Part shown: piece after piece, positions 12,393 to 25,690 of the stretch
Numbering within the stretch: position 1 is the stretch's first letter
How the letters are laid out: each line of letters opens with the position of its first letter
Assembly: GCA_021234535.1 (NCBI GenBank)
Contig: CM037846.1
Coordinates: forward strand, 15,822,150-15,886,149
Source of the DNA: Stichopus chloronotus
Taxonomy: Eukaryota > Echinodermata > Holothuroidea > Aspidochirotida > Stichopodidae
Direction: 5' to 3'
DNA: 64,000 nt
Notes under the pieces: generated by a model
Told to the model about the DNA's origin: nothing
Seen by the model: the letters and a program-made list of their open reading frames with translations, nothing else
The model's database searches: none
Made by a program: the position numbers and the translations under genes

Positions 12393-13974
12393 TCAAACAT
12401 GTAACCCAAATACTCATTCCACCTTCAATCTTTAGCAACAGGTAAAATAAATGACTCATTTGTGCAATCTGCCCTTATTTTTTTTTCATGCTCAAGATTT
12501 TTCAGTATGTTATGAAGTAAATGTTAACAATGTTTCCAGAAGGTTCTACATACCTCCTATCCTATTAATTGGAAAATATAGGCTTGGTCTGTGTATACAA
12601 ACCAATCTGCATAATCGCAGTTCATCTTTACCCTATGAGAATTATTGCAGAACTTCATTGCTGTAGAGAAATCATAACATGTAAAAATGTCTTGAAATTA
12701 TGTTTTGACCGAAATTGTACCTATTTGTGTGTTTATGATGTAATTTGGTGAAATATGAGCACTATTCTTACGCCCATTTCAAAGGATGTTTTCAAGTTCT
12801 CAAGCTAACATTACTTGTGAACTTCTCGAAGCAACATTGCTTCTTTGTTATACACAGTAAGTCAATGGCAAAATCTTTCACTTGAAGTGAACGAAAACAC
12901 ACACTATTCAGTTGTTCAAGCTTGGAGAGACAGAAATGAGGCTTGCTTTTTAGTCATTTTCAAATTCTGAGGCAGGAGGGACTATTAATACATACCTGTA
13001 CTCCCCATCGAAAAAGTAGTACCCTCCAAATATGTAGCCAACTAGAAATGAGCAGGTACTGGTCTTGCAGAACATGCCACATAAGAAAAGGGGTTGAAGC
13101 ATCATCTTGGCTTACAAATTTTTCGTAGGCCGCCGCCATTTATGATAGATCTCGATGGACAAGTCTACAATACAACGTAAAAGTCACAATACCCCATTGC
13201 AGCTGCAGATGTCAGGAGCCTGACGGACTTTTCAGTAACAGAGTTTGAGAGCCCACATACAGGAATTGGTAGCCCCAGGCTTTCGGCACATACAAATTTT
13301 CAAGCACTGTACTACATGGGATAAGAGACCAAGTATTTTTCATTATCCATATCCCCTTTCCCACCACTCCCTGTATCCCACTTATCATCACAGGGTACTA
13401 GAGTCACACAAAAATACAAACATTATGACAAATCAGGAAAACTATTCATTTGGTAAAAATTGCAGTTATATCAGAGCATGTACCAAATCAGAGAAGTGGA
13501 TACAAATGATGCATCACTTCTGAACCATGTGTCTCATATCCAAAGTGCATACACATTGATCCACACACTAAATATCGAGAGGCATTTGCAGCAAAGCAGT
13601 GAGTGGTTGCCATGACAACAAAGCCTCATAATATGGAAGAAGATCCATCATCTAACTGAGTCAACAGCTCTAACATCACATTTAGATAGCAATTCAGGGA
13701 TTATCAATTATTGACTCGGTCTATACGAAGATTAAGGCCGAGCTGAGAATACTTAAAATATATACCCACTTGACTGACTCACCTGAGATGGACATAAAAT
13801 TGGCTCGATCACGACGTCGGTTAGTGGCATGTGATTGAGGACTGTACCAAATACAGAAATGGAAGCAGCCGATACATGCATCGAGAAATGCCAATTGTAG
13901 TTGCAAACATACCAGGGTTAAGAGGTTCAAACATACGTGCCATACTGATCGCAGTTATTCTGGCATATATAATG

Positions 13975-14650
13975 CATCATTTTAAGACACTTATTACTAT
14001 GAAACAAGTGGTCACAGGTGTTTCATCATCTTTTAACTCATTTCAGAAAAAGAAATGTCCTCTCCGAAATGAAGTGTCCTCATTGACTAATAGTTTTGAC
14101 ATCATATTGCTGGCTGACGGTTAAGTGCAACATTTTGAAAATCAGAATGCATTAGCAAACTATGTTTATCAATACATATCAGCAGAACTGCAGCTCTAAC
14201 TGATCGTATCACAGAATTATCCGAAGCTACACCTGTGCCACCTGTCTTAGTCACAGACAAAGCAGTGAATCACTTTGACCAACAAAATAATTGACACATT
14301 GTGATGCTTAGTTGCACTTTTCTTTTGACATCTTTGATGCAACATTCCAAGGCACTAGTTACAGTGAAAAAAAAGTGGCCACAGTCATTTCATAGTAATT
14401 TATCTCTATGTCAAAAAAAAAAAAAATGTCCTCTCCGACCAATAATTTTGACTTGACATCATGTTGCTAGCTGACCAGTGGCAGTAACAATTTGAAAATT
14501 GGCATGCATCAGTAGACTGACTATGTTTATCATTGCATTGCAGTAGAACTGCTCTTACTGATCTCTCTATCTCAGAATCCAAAACTTCATGTACTCATGT
14601 CACCCGCTTTAGTCACAGACAAGTGGTAATTTCCACTTTAGGCCAATAAA
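13975..14650. repeat. Diverged direct duplication of a ~340-380 bp segment
   Basis: The two halves (about 13975-14285 and 14345-14645) share AAATGTCCTCTCCGA, TTTTGACATCATATTGCTGG or its variant, GACTATGTTTATCAT or its variant, GCAGAACTGC and TTAGTCACAGACAA, in the same order and direction. Many substitutions and indels separate them, so the duplication is old. No gene is recognised in either half. Confidence 0.65.
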
Positions 14651-17456
14651 GTGTTACACTCTTTAGACTTCTGGGTTTCATTTTTATTTCAAATTATTAA
14701 CACATCAAATCATATTATTCAAATTCACCCCAATCAGTAAAATAACATTGCTCAGGCAGAAAAATGATTTTGTACCCTTAGGATATGAGCAAATTTCAAC
14801 ATCATACACATAAAAATCTATGTAAAAAAAAATAATGCTGACACTGGATGCCTCAATACTTGTAAATTATCATATTTGACTTGTTTCCTACACGACATGA
14901 TAAAAATTGATGAAAAATAAAGAACTTTATTTCGCACATACGTGAGACTTGTTGACGAACCCCGATGGTAAAACAACCCATGACGATATCAAAACAAAAA
15001 CATAAACCGCGCACTAGAACCATAAATGATGGCGGTCACAACCCATTTGGATTTACATGTTTGCTCCTCATAGTCACTTGATATTTTTTAGAAAAGATTG
15101 AAAACTCCCCTTATGCTATTGCATCTTAGCTTTGTTGAGCATGTTCCTTACTTCTTCTTTTGATTTTCTATTCTCCTTGTTTTTGTGAAGTGCCATGAGC
15201 ACTTACTGTATACTTATTTTATTGTTATTATTTCTTTTATTTTTTCACATCCAACCACCTCAAGTTAGAGCTATAACATACTGTATTCCTGTATGGTTTA
15301 CTCTGGTGCAACACATACACAGGCCTGGGAAAGGTTATCACAGAGTGTGTTGCTGGATAGCAGTCATAATAGCCACAGGTGAAAGTCTGGTTCATACAGT
15401 TCAGATTCCATTGTACAAGAAATCAATATCAACCAATTACACACTGTAGCCACAAATAGATTACCGATGGTCATCAGCAACACAAGTGCCTGGAATTCTT
15501 CACCGCATCAATGTACAGTACGGCATGTGTGCATGGATGATGGCAAAATCTTATTGGTGCACATAAGCTGTCACGAGCATGGCTCTTGTATTTTTAGATT
15601 CAAATTCAAGATAAACAACTTGTGCAGTAGTCAGTGGATTACTTGAAACATACACAGACATGGCCAGTGAGGGGGGAGAAGGCTAGGTGCATGAAGAGAA
15701 AATAGAAGAAATATGTATGGTCATCAGGACAGGAGCTATATTATCTCTTACAGTTGGCAAAGTAAATGACTTAAGGGGACTTGTTCTCTGCTGGGAATGT
15801 CTAACACGGCACCTGTGGGGAATGTCTAACAGGGCACTTTTTTCCTTTTTGCTAAAAAGGGCATTGCAGCAAGCCATTTGAAGATGATGAGTGCTCTCCA
15901 GCAGTCCCCCCCCCCCCCCTTCCTCCCTGACATATTACCAGATCCTCCTTGGAGAAAGGGATAAAACCTCTGAAAGGCCTAACATCAAAGCTTGGCCTGA
16001 ACAAATGCAAAACAATGTTGGATATCAAATCTACCAGATCTGATTATTTACAAGGAACTAATACAATACCTATGAATATAGAGGATGTTAAAAATGTTCC
16101 ACACTGTTAAACTGTTATCTTAAAGAGACCATCGTCACCGCCTCTATTATTCTGGCCATTTTCTCTCAAATTGATGACATTCTTCTTTTTTTTTTGAAAT
16201 AATCAACAAAGATCTTGTGTAATTTTAATCAAAGTGCTTCACTTATAACTCCTTTTCTCTGTTCATTTTTTGGATTTTCTGTCACAAATGTCTGAAGAAA
16301 TTTACCACTAAACCCATCATCACGCCAACCAATCCTTAAAGATAAAGGGTAAAGTTTCAGAGACAAAGAGGGGGCCCTGAATACGTCCACAAAGAATCTT
16401 CTCACCACTGTTATTATCTTGTACTATTCAACTGCCTCACTCTTCAGTTGGGCAGAAAACAGGTACCCAAGTCTCTACACTGGCACTGAGGTACCAGTGC
16501 TCAAATTCCCAAGGCCTTACCTGTTTGTAGTTGCGCCAGTGCTTTCACAACTTACCTGGTACCACTGTATGCAAAATTTATAGGTTTGAGTACCAGCAAA
16601 AAAAAAAAAAGTGAACAACCATTACCTGATAATGCTCACATACAAACACCAAAATGGACTAAAATGAATCACAAATTCAACTCAAAACAATTTATTTCAA
16701 TAGTTCATGAAAAAACTGAACTCTTCTGACAGACAATATATATCACCTTAAACGACCACGGTTAGCCTATCCTGGTACACAGTGAACTACGTTAAAAGTA
16801 GTTAACAACTAGCCTTCTGCAAGATAGTTTGTTCTCCGTAAAGTTACGATAGACTCTGCCTTCATGCAGTAGTCAACCTTGGTGACAAAAATACCAACAA
16901 AGTTGAGCGAAAAGCTGTTGTGTGGTTCTGCCTGTAAACCACTGATGAAGGTGTATGCTCTGCTCTAGGTTATATTGAAACAGGCCCACAAATAGTGCTA
17001 TTATGTTATGAAATTGCATATTAGTTATGAATATGCAGCATCTTTTTGGAAGAAAATTAGTAATTTTGTATGATATTTTTAGGAGCAGTTTTGCAAAAAT
17101 CAAAAAAAAAAATATGATGCTGCTGGATCTACTTCAGCACCTGACTAATTCAGGTAGCAGATTATAACATTACAGTAAGTGACCAGTGTAAAGATAGCAA
17201 TATACTTGGAGACAGACTACACAATTCCACCAGTTTTTTGCAAAACAGCTTGAAACACAAAGAAAAGCAACGCTTTCATTTGATTTATCGAAACTCTGGC
17301 GAAATTTGTTCTTAAGACCTCCTTTTTTTATGGGTAAATATTTACAGTAATTCTAGAGTATATGATCCAAGGTCACTTTGCAAATTGCACATCAGTTTAC
17401 ATATAGGCTTAGTTTACATTTTTTTATTGAACGTAGGATAGGCGGTACATTCACTA

Positions 17457-17650
17457 CAACTCATTGTTGTGGGTTTTCACAGGGGGTGACTACTTACCCA
17501 TTGCTTAACACTAATGCATTAAGTTTGACCTTGCTCAAAGTGCACTTGAAATCAGTTCTGACACCATGTCCTCTAAGTCTAGGCTAGAAAGGTCAAACTC
17601 AATGTATCAGTGAGGCAAGGGTTAAATGTACGTCAAGGATGTGAATAAAA
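17457..17650 (+). mobile_element. Foldback family copy (type A)
   Basis: The left side has TTGTTGTGGGTTTTCACAGG and TGACTACTTACCCATTGC. The interior has TGACACCATGTCCTCTAAGT, as in the 23.6-kb copy. The right side has TGTATCAGTGAGGCAAGGGT and GATGTGAATAAAA. Confidence 0.68.
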
Positions 17651-18287
17651 TCTTCCAGCAACATTTGTTAACATTTCTTTTTCTTACAACTTAAGAACAT
17701 AGAGCATGAGAAAGAAATAGGAGTGTATAAAAAGAATAATTTATTTGAACTTTTGTTGAATACTGAATGTAGATGAAAGATTCAGGATAAATGTTTGTGT
17801 GGATGTATTTACTGATTATTTTCCAATGTAACCTTTCAGCAACCTAAATGTGTGTCCTTCATCAATGGCAATAAGGCATTATTGAGTTCGCTACGCTACG
17901 CCTAGAGGTTGTGATTGTGTAATGATCATTTTATATGCATATTGCCCTATTTGTTTGCATTTGTAAAAACAGAGGCAGTGCAGAGCACATTGATGCAAAT
18001 TTAGGCCAATTTAACAATGAATAATTCCCTTCACGATAAAACACCTTTCAAACCCCACTAAAGCTGCACAAATGAATGCCCTTTTACCTGCTGCTTCACA
18101 AGTTTTTGTCAAAGCATTGACCTGAAGACACGAATACAGGTATGGAGGTACTATTGTGAAAGTTTGTGCATTGCTACATACAGTACATAGAGCACAATAC
18201 TAAAGGACCAAATAAGCGGAAAGTATAGCCTACTTAAAATATTACATACTAATAACAAGCATACTAATAACACCGATAATGGAGTGG

Positions 18288-18415
18288 CCACACATCTCAC
18301 TGGTATGGGTATTCATGAGTGACTATACTTAGCCCTTGCTTCACTAATGCATTAAGTTTGACCTCTTTCAAAGTGCAATTGAAATCTATTCTGACACAGC
18401 ACTAGGTTACATGTT
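18288..18415 (+). mobile_element. Foldback family, left half (type A)
   Basis: CACATCTCACTGGTATGGGT, then TGACTATACTTAGCCCTTGC, TTCACTAATGCATTAAGTTT and TTCTGACACAGCACTAGG match the left arm. The right arm is missing. Confidence 0.65.
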
Positions 18416-19419
18416 CGTTGTGAAGTTGCAGTATGGTCACTTTGCTCTCCGCTGTAACATAAAAGTATCTTATCTGTACAGGGCATGATGTGCTTACATC
18501 AAAGTGTTTACAGTACCAGCATTTACATAAAGGTTACATGTTGATCAAAGTGACCTTTTTGGAAGGTAAAAATGCAGTGTACTAATCCCATACTGCTGTA
18601 AGTGAATGTTCCATTGCACAGAAATTAATTTTTCCAATGTTATGACTGCATCTGACAATGTGACAAAAAGCATCAATGTCATCTGGGCAACTTCGCTGAA
18701 TTCCTTATTAAAGCCAGTTTCGTTTATAACGTTGAACATTTACAAGCACATGAAATACAGTAATGCTCCTACAAGATAAATTGAATTTTTGTAACGTTTT
18801 TAAGTTAGATTTCTTTCACATCTGAAGAAAACAGTTCAATCAATTGCATAACAGTTCAGTTCACTAAATATACAGCACCAGATTATACACTGTCCAAATG
18901 TTAAGTTTTGAAGAACATCCGATGCAATTAATAACATTGCAGACATACAATGATCACTCACAGGATTACGGCAGGGTGACCAAAAACTAATTCTCCCCTC
19001 AACAATAATGTGAACAGCCAATAAGAAGATAGATGATGAATAAGAAGATACATGCTGATTAATCTTGGGGATTGGGCAATTCTCACCCCAGCAGAGAAAA
19101 TCTCTGCCATCAAAACAAAATCAAGGAGGGACTTTCCCTTTCAAATACAACTGACAGCAAAATAAGCTTGAAGTGGAGAGCACCCACAGTGTGCATAGCA
19201 CCTGAAAAAGGATTATGTAGGACAATGAACAGTCGACCTAAAATGGATTGACTCTGAAGGTGATAAATGTATTGATTCATGGACCACATGAAATCTGTTG
19301 AGAATCTAGCTACAGGGAGCAATAAAAGGCATTTGGCTAGAAACCAAATCCAGACATGAATAAACCTACAGTAACACCAACTTGAATTAGGCAATAATGA
19401 TAAAATGTTTGACCCTCTT

Positions 19420-19590
19420 TTTTATGATGATGATGATGATGATAATGATGGTGATGATGCTGATGATTATGGTGATATGAAGATGTGGATGATGATGATG
19501 GTGGGGATGATGAACATAATGTTGATGATGAAGATGGTGATGATGCTGATGATGATGATGGCGATGAAGATGATGATAATAGTGGGTAAT
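19420..19590. repeat. Imperfect GAT/ATG microsatellite
   Basis: About 170 bp of degenerate GAT trinucleotides (GATGATGATGATGATAATGA and similar). An open frame through it yields only Asp or Met runs and is not a gene. Confidence 0.92.
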
Positions 19591-21056
19591 TTTATGGGTA
19601 ATGGTAATTTTAGCTCAGTTTTGTTCTTGGAACTTCTTGTGATGTGAAATTTCTAACCAACATTTTACCACGTACTTTAAGTTAAATACATTTTTAACTC
19701 TTCCCTTTTGATGGGATTCGACATTACCTTATGTACTGAAAGTTGGAATAAATCCCAAAGTTATTCACAGGGAGGGGCCATTCCTTCCCAGCTTTGATAG
19801 GCTGATGAAAACACTAATAGGATCATCACCAACCAATGTGGAGTAATGTAAGTGCAACACTGAAAACTTCTATTCTGCAATGAAATATCACCAACTGTTT
19901 AATTTACACAACATTGTAGCACGTAGCAATTGAACAAAATCCAGCTAAACAGAAATGCACTTGTGCAAATGAATGCAGTATCCAACAGGTTAACATCACC
20001 TCATAGTACATACCTAGCACACTAGGACAATGTGCACACATTTAACGAGGATAATGAACTCTCCAACATCTTTCAACTACGATCGACTCCAGACGGGCTC
20101 ACTTTCTTGGAGCTCTGTCATTTCAAAATTGATTTGGAAAAAAATTGATTTGTCAGGGTGTGTAAACAGCACTGTATGCCAATGTCTCCCACTGAAAACA
20201 AAGTAATTTACAGCAAGCCATACAAAGTGATACATTTACAGCAGAAAGGTCTAGACAGAAAGGGTAATAATAACTTGCATCTTCAACCTCTACTGTAGCT
20301 TCTCTGAGGCATAAATTCCTGTACACTTCAACAGAAGATCACCACAACGTCTGCAGATGCGAAAAAGTGACCAATTTCCCTGTCTTTTTCTAAGAAGCAA
20401 ACATAGGACAATTGGGCAATTCATTATTAATTAGCTGAGCCTCTAAAAATCACACTGCCGTGAGCAGGCATAATTGGGTTTCAATTACAATCACACACTC
20501 TCTTCTGGAAAAAAGTCAATAAGCTCATTATGATAAAGCCTAAAGAGGAACCTAATCTCAATCAATAGCGTTTCACACAGCGGCATCCACACCAGATGAA
20601 TATGATCAATTACTATGTAGAAGCCACTTGCTGGTAATTACGGTGAAGTTTGTTTGTACTCTTGATGGGACACATGATTCAGCAAGGACATAAAGGTAGA
20701 ATATGGAAAAAAAAAAAAGGTAAGAATTCGATGGCTGTCCATAATTTTCAGGCCAAGAGCAAGAAGATTGTGGATATATCTCTGAACTTCAGGCACAAAG
20801 GAAATTGAAGTGTAAATGGAAACTAGATGTGAAATATCAACACAGTCACTGCACTGGATGGAATATGAGAAGTGAAAGATGGCTAATCTGGAATGAGCTT
20901 AAACTCTGTTCATTAAGGCATTATCTATTTTCACTCTTTACCAGATAGGTAACTGTATAGTAATTAAAAAGCACTTGTTTTCATATGCATATTACAAATA
21001 TGGAGAGCAGAGTAAATCATTACATTCAAGATAAAAACTTGTATGTATCGAGGCAT

Positions 21057-21890
21057 CACAAAACTTACCTGGTTTGGATATTTACAAGTGACAAATCTAC
21101 CTGTTGTATTTAACCAATGCATTTTCCAAGGAGTAAACATGACTGGTAAGTGGTAACCTTTGACACTGCCCACCGCCTTCCTAATCACTATTATGGAGTA
21201 GCACATCCTCCTTCTTAAAGTGGAAATCAGGGTTTGACTGAAAAAATTTACCTTTAGTCGATTTTTCTTTCTAAACTGATTGTTCACCAACATATAGAGA
21301 CGTTGCTGAGGTGTTTAAAGGTAGAAGAAACGGTAATTATTGCGTTAATTACTGTGGAATGAGAACTCTTAATATTTGTTGGGTACAAAAAATAAACATT
21401 CATGTACAAAACAAGACAGCCTCCTCTATACTATGACCAATCATAGCGTAAGACTGAGATGACATTATATGAATAAACATAACCGAATGTTCACTGTTCC
21501 CGTACTATTCGTGCATTGCGCAATGCTCAGTAAACAAGAGTTTAGTGATAGTTGATACATACAGCGCACGAAGGCTACGTATGAAACTGTTCGGCCACAC
21601 CTCCTCATACCTTGAAAAGGTGATAGTATTGAATATTCATATTTGATTCGATGAATGTGGATGTTACAGAATTACGGAGTTCTTCAATGATTTTTTGTGA
21701 ATTTGACTCGTTTCTCGAAATTGTCCACATGTTTTGAGATAATCTTGATCATATTTGTTAGTTATAACTCATTGTACAATACCGGTGGAGAACTGAAGTG
21801 AAATAAATTGTGAAAATAAACCCTGATTTCCCCTTTAAAGGAGGCACTGATGCATTGGTTATGCAAAGACAGGTAAGGTGGGAGCTAGTC
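21057..21890 (+). mobile_element. Foldback family copy (type B, ~830 bp)
   Basis: The left arm (AAACTTACCTGGTTTGGATA through TTAACCAATGCATTTTCC and CTCCTTCTTAAAGTGGAAAT CAGGG) is the reverse complement, with changes, of the right arm (CCCTGATTTCCCCTTTAAAG, then GATGCATTGGTTATGCAAAG and ACAGGTAAGGTGGG). A unique core of about 550 bp lies between the arms. Confidence 0.72.
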
Positions 21891-23639
21891 AAAATACCAA
21901 AGAACAACAGTCAAACGTTGGAGTAAATATATCAAATTCCTGCAATCTACATTACCACCTGCTCACAAAATGATACCCTCTGGGATATATATCTCCAAAG
22001 TAATTACTAAACTCAGAACATACCAACGAAGTCATCCGCAAGGTGTTTTTAAATACCACTCAGCAAAACAATAAACTGAGAGTTGCACATTATCTAAAGT
22101 GTCTTGGAATATAAAACTTGAGGGTATGATGAAAAGGAAACAACTTTGATTTTTAAGTTTGTTCAACATTCATTTCATTGATTAATTTTTACTTAATAAT
22201 GTATTGATCAATATGAACATCTGCTGACATTGAATGTTTGAATTTACTACCTCTTGATATGATAATGTTGGAAAATCATCCCATGATGTTATGTTTACAT
22301 GTGAGGTGTGGTGTTTCAGGCATAGATGACTAAAACGATTACAGCGTCTTTCAAAGGACCTTAATTTTTCAGTGAGAATCTCATAATATCACCACTAATT
22401 GGTAATCTTATAATTTATAGTCCTGTATATACATGCCTGTCAAGTACAGAACTCAAGCTCAACTTAGCACAGTATACACATTGAACTAAATCTACTGTTA
22501 CTCCAAATAAAATGTCAGAATCTTAATGAGAACTATTGCTTTGTTTATTCATGATGAATTTCAACGAACTTGTAAGGCAGCTTTGATACATACCGTACTG
22601 TGGACAATAAAGACAAAGCAGTAGAGACAAGCACAAAGATAAAAAGTAAACACTGTAAGTCAAAGCACACCAGATGGTTACTAGCATTGTATGATAAAGT
22701 ACATGCAAGTCAACAACTCAGGGGAAGATATGCAACACAAACCATTCATTGCTTTATTATCTCCAGACTCCACACACCACCCTTTTTATCAAACTTACAG
22801 GAATTGCTTTTGATAGACAATGACAGGCAGTGAACAAACTACTCAAATCTAGAATAACTTCTGTACGAAATTTAAAATTTAAGTACATTTGATTTTGCTA
22901 ATTTAGCATGTTGATTTATTACACAATTGCTGTTTCCAAGGACACATTTGTCAATTAGCGAGCGAATCAGGTAAAATCTCAACGACACGATGCCTCATCA
23001 ACAGATGATTGCCACAGCAGTTTTGCATTATGTGTGCTAAACATAGGGGAAAAATATCTTGCAGACAGGCATAGGGTACTGACCGTACTGAATCTCAATG
23101 GAACACGCTTGAAAAGTGCAAGAGGCATACACTGTGGGGATTTTAGACTTTTGATGTCTGGCAATGTTACTCCATGACTGAATTTTTAAAGATAAATTGA
23201 TATGGTTTTTCCTCTTTGCTAAAATTTAAATTTTCCACGAATTCCTGGAAAATTCATGAATGTTCACGATTACGTTTGAAAATGTTAACAGGGTGATCGT
23301 TTTTAAAAGCAACATACTGCAGCATCATACTATTTCTCTTCGATGCCTTGAAGATCATGGAACATACACAGTGCTCTGAATTGTAACTCTTCTTTTGTGA
23401 TCTTTCTGTCACTTAAGATATGACTAATCAATTCTGTAAATCTTTCACACCACAATTTGTCCTACTTCAGGAGAATTTAAACCATATTCAACACATCACA
23501 TGCATCACACAAACACCTTCAGCTGTTGCACAGACAAGCATACCTTGATGGGAGGGCTGACGTTTTTTCAAAATATGTTACACATCCCGATCTTGTTACT
23601 TTTCTATCATTTTGTACTTATTTTACTGTTGCAACACAG

Positions 23640-24145
23640 GTTCCCAACAACTCACTGGCGTGGGTATTCAGGAGTGACTATACTTACCCCTTGCCACACT
23701 ACTGCATCATTTGACCTTTGCTCAAACTGACCTCAAAGTCCATTCTGACACCGCGCCCTCTAAGGCCTAGGTCACCCTTGTTTGCCTTTCGCTCGAGTGC
23801 TGGTCAACATGTGTGAAATTGCTCGCAGTTTTTGCCTCGCGCAAGGCGGCTGTTCTGGTACAAAACCCTGAGTATTCTTGCTTTTCGTTCAGATAGTATA
23901 TTTTTCAACATGTGCTTGAAGGAATCACATGGAATATGATTTAAGGTTGCTTCCTTATTGTTTGGCTTCCTTTGCAAGGGGCAAAAACAGCGGAAACAGA
24001 CAGACACACCTTGTGCAAACTTGAACGAAAAGCAAACCAGGGTGGGCTGGACCTTAGAGGGCACGGTGGTAGAATTTGTGGGACACTTAGAACAAGGCTA
24101 AATGTATGCATTACTGAAGCAAGGGGTAAGTATATGATGTTAGTT
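23640..24145 (+). mobile_element. Foldback family copy (type A, ~460-500 bp, most complete)
   Basis: The left arm starts GACTATACTTACCCCTTGCC and carries GCCCTCTAAGGCCTAGGTCA and TTTGCCTTTCGCTCGAG. The right arm is its inverted counterpart: GAACGAAAAGCAAACCAGGG, CTGGACCTTAGAGGGCACGG and TTACTGAAGCAAGGGGTAAG. Arms are about 170 bp each. Short open frames crossing it are by-products of the inverted arms. Confidence 0.8.
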
Positions 24146-24411
24146 TTGGTGTAACCAGAAGACACTTTGTGATGAAAAAGAGAGAGTGAACTCTTTCTAT
24201 TAGGTATTCATAAAGGTTATGTTCCACAAATGAACAAAGAAGGACGCTACTTAAAGTGAAAAGTGGTGCCTGGTAAACATTTTAGGGGCAGTTTAACAGA
24301 CCCTGTTTAGCAGGAAATGGATGCAAAACAGCACCTAGCACCCAATTTTACCCTAAGGCAGTGCCAAATAAGGTTAACAGTCTGTCTCAGCTGATACAGA
24401 GTTAAAGTAAT

Positions 24412-24455
24412 ACAATGGCTACGTGGAGACAGGTAAGTGAGGGAGTAAATACTTT
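24412..24455 (+). mobile_element. Foldback family, right end only (type B)
   Basis: TACGTGGAGACAGGTAAGTG, then AGGGAGTAAAT is the type-B right terminus. No matching left end was recognised nearby. Confidence 0.5.
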
Positions 24456-25590
24456 ATAGAACCAACTCTGACTGCACATTTGCATAGAACTAGTTTAATT
24501 CATTTCTGTATAAAAGCACTGGGCATCACTTGACTTTGCAATTATAAAGTCTAACGTTAGTTTAGAACTCAATACATTTTTCCTCTACTTAATTGCCACA
24601 CTGTGTGGGTGTAAACAACCTCGGTTGGAGCTCAGATTACGAACGCATCAAACAAAGTTCGGCTATTATCAATCTTAATTCTCCAGACTACGTGTTGAGG
24701 TTAACACCTAGTCTCTCCTGCACAAGACCAGCAAATCGATTTCATCCTCAGAGCAGTCACGTGCAGCGGTGAAAAAGGATGAGACAAAAAAAAAGGGGGG
24801 GGAATAGAAATGTGATGGAAACAGTGCCAATATGTCTGTAAATGTAGTCTATCATTCTGTACCAAATCGACATTCACCTATGACCTTGGTTGTCTAACCT
24901 GTTCAAGAAAAATCAATAGAACATACGTCAGTTGGCAAAAATCATTCCCGATCGCTAACCCAGTTCCTTTTGTGGAGAAAAGGGGACAAACTGTCAAAAA
25001 AAAAAAAAATTGAACATCAAACGATGATGCAAATGGAAGCTGTAATGGTAACTTATTCAAGATGGCCACACAATTTTGCTATTAAAGTGTACACACCTGT
25101 ACATTGTGTTACTGCGAACCCAGCTATTCACAGAAACATCACGACGCGTACGTCAGGCTTTGCCCCCTTTTTTTTTTTTTTTTTTCAGGAAAATTTGATC
25201 CACATGCAGAAAAAGAAGACCTGTGATGAATTTGTGAAAGCATGGTTTTCATGAGAGCACTCAAAACTTTGGGCATATGCTGGATTTATTGATCTGTACA
25301 CTAATCAATATACACTAAGCAAGCCAAGAGATATGGAAACATCAAAGATTTTTTATGTCTTTTACAAACAGAACAAACAGATGGGGTTGCATGTGTTGTA
25401 CATTACCCTTGTTATATGTGGGTGTACACACACAAATTTACAAATCATTATTTCTGATATTTGATAAGGGTTACAACACGATATCGAGAACAAGCATTGT
25501 CCTCAAAACAAGGAATGCCCATCTCATGGTGAATAACAATGGTCCACTACACCAATTATTGGAGCAAGGACAACACCCTGAATACATCAT

Positions 25591-25690
25591 CGGGCTTCAT
25601 GGCTCAGTTGGCAGAACGTCGATCCAGGTAAAGTAGAAAAGGAAGTCTGAGCTCAAGTCAACTGGATTTCCCCACATCAGGTTGCAATTT
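25591..25690 (+). mobile_element. tRNA-derived SINE head candidate
   Basis: GGGCTTCATGGCTCAGTTGG, then CAGAACGTCGATCCAGG resembles the acceptor/D-arm of a tRNA and includes a pol III A-box match (TGGCTCAGTTGG, 25600-25611). About 40 bp later GAGCTCAAGTC approximates a B-box. A full cloverleaf could not be drawn and no CCA-adjacent stem is seen, so a SINE relic is preferred to a tRNA gene. Confidence 0.4.

Noticed and set aside
19405..19647. Open frame with Asp and Met runs
   Set aside because: It is only translation of the GAT microsatellite.
23804..24165. Overlapping open frames on both strands
   Set aside because: They lie in the inverted arms of a foldback element, and the similar frames on opposite strands follow from the palindrome.
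25591..25690. Functional tRNA gene
   Set aside because: No acceptor stem pairing or anticodon loop could be assembled, and the A- to B-box spacing and B-box sequence are off.
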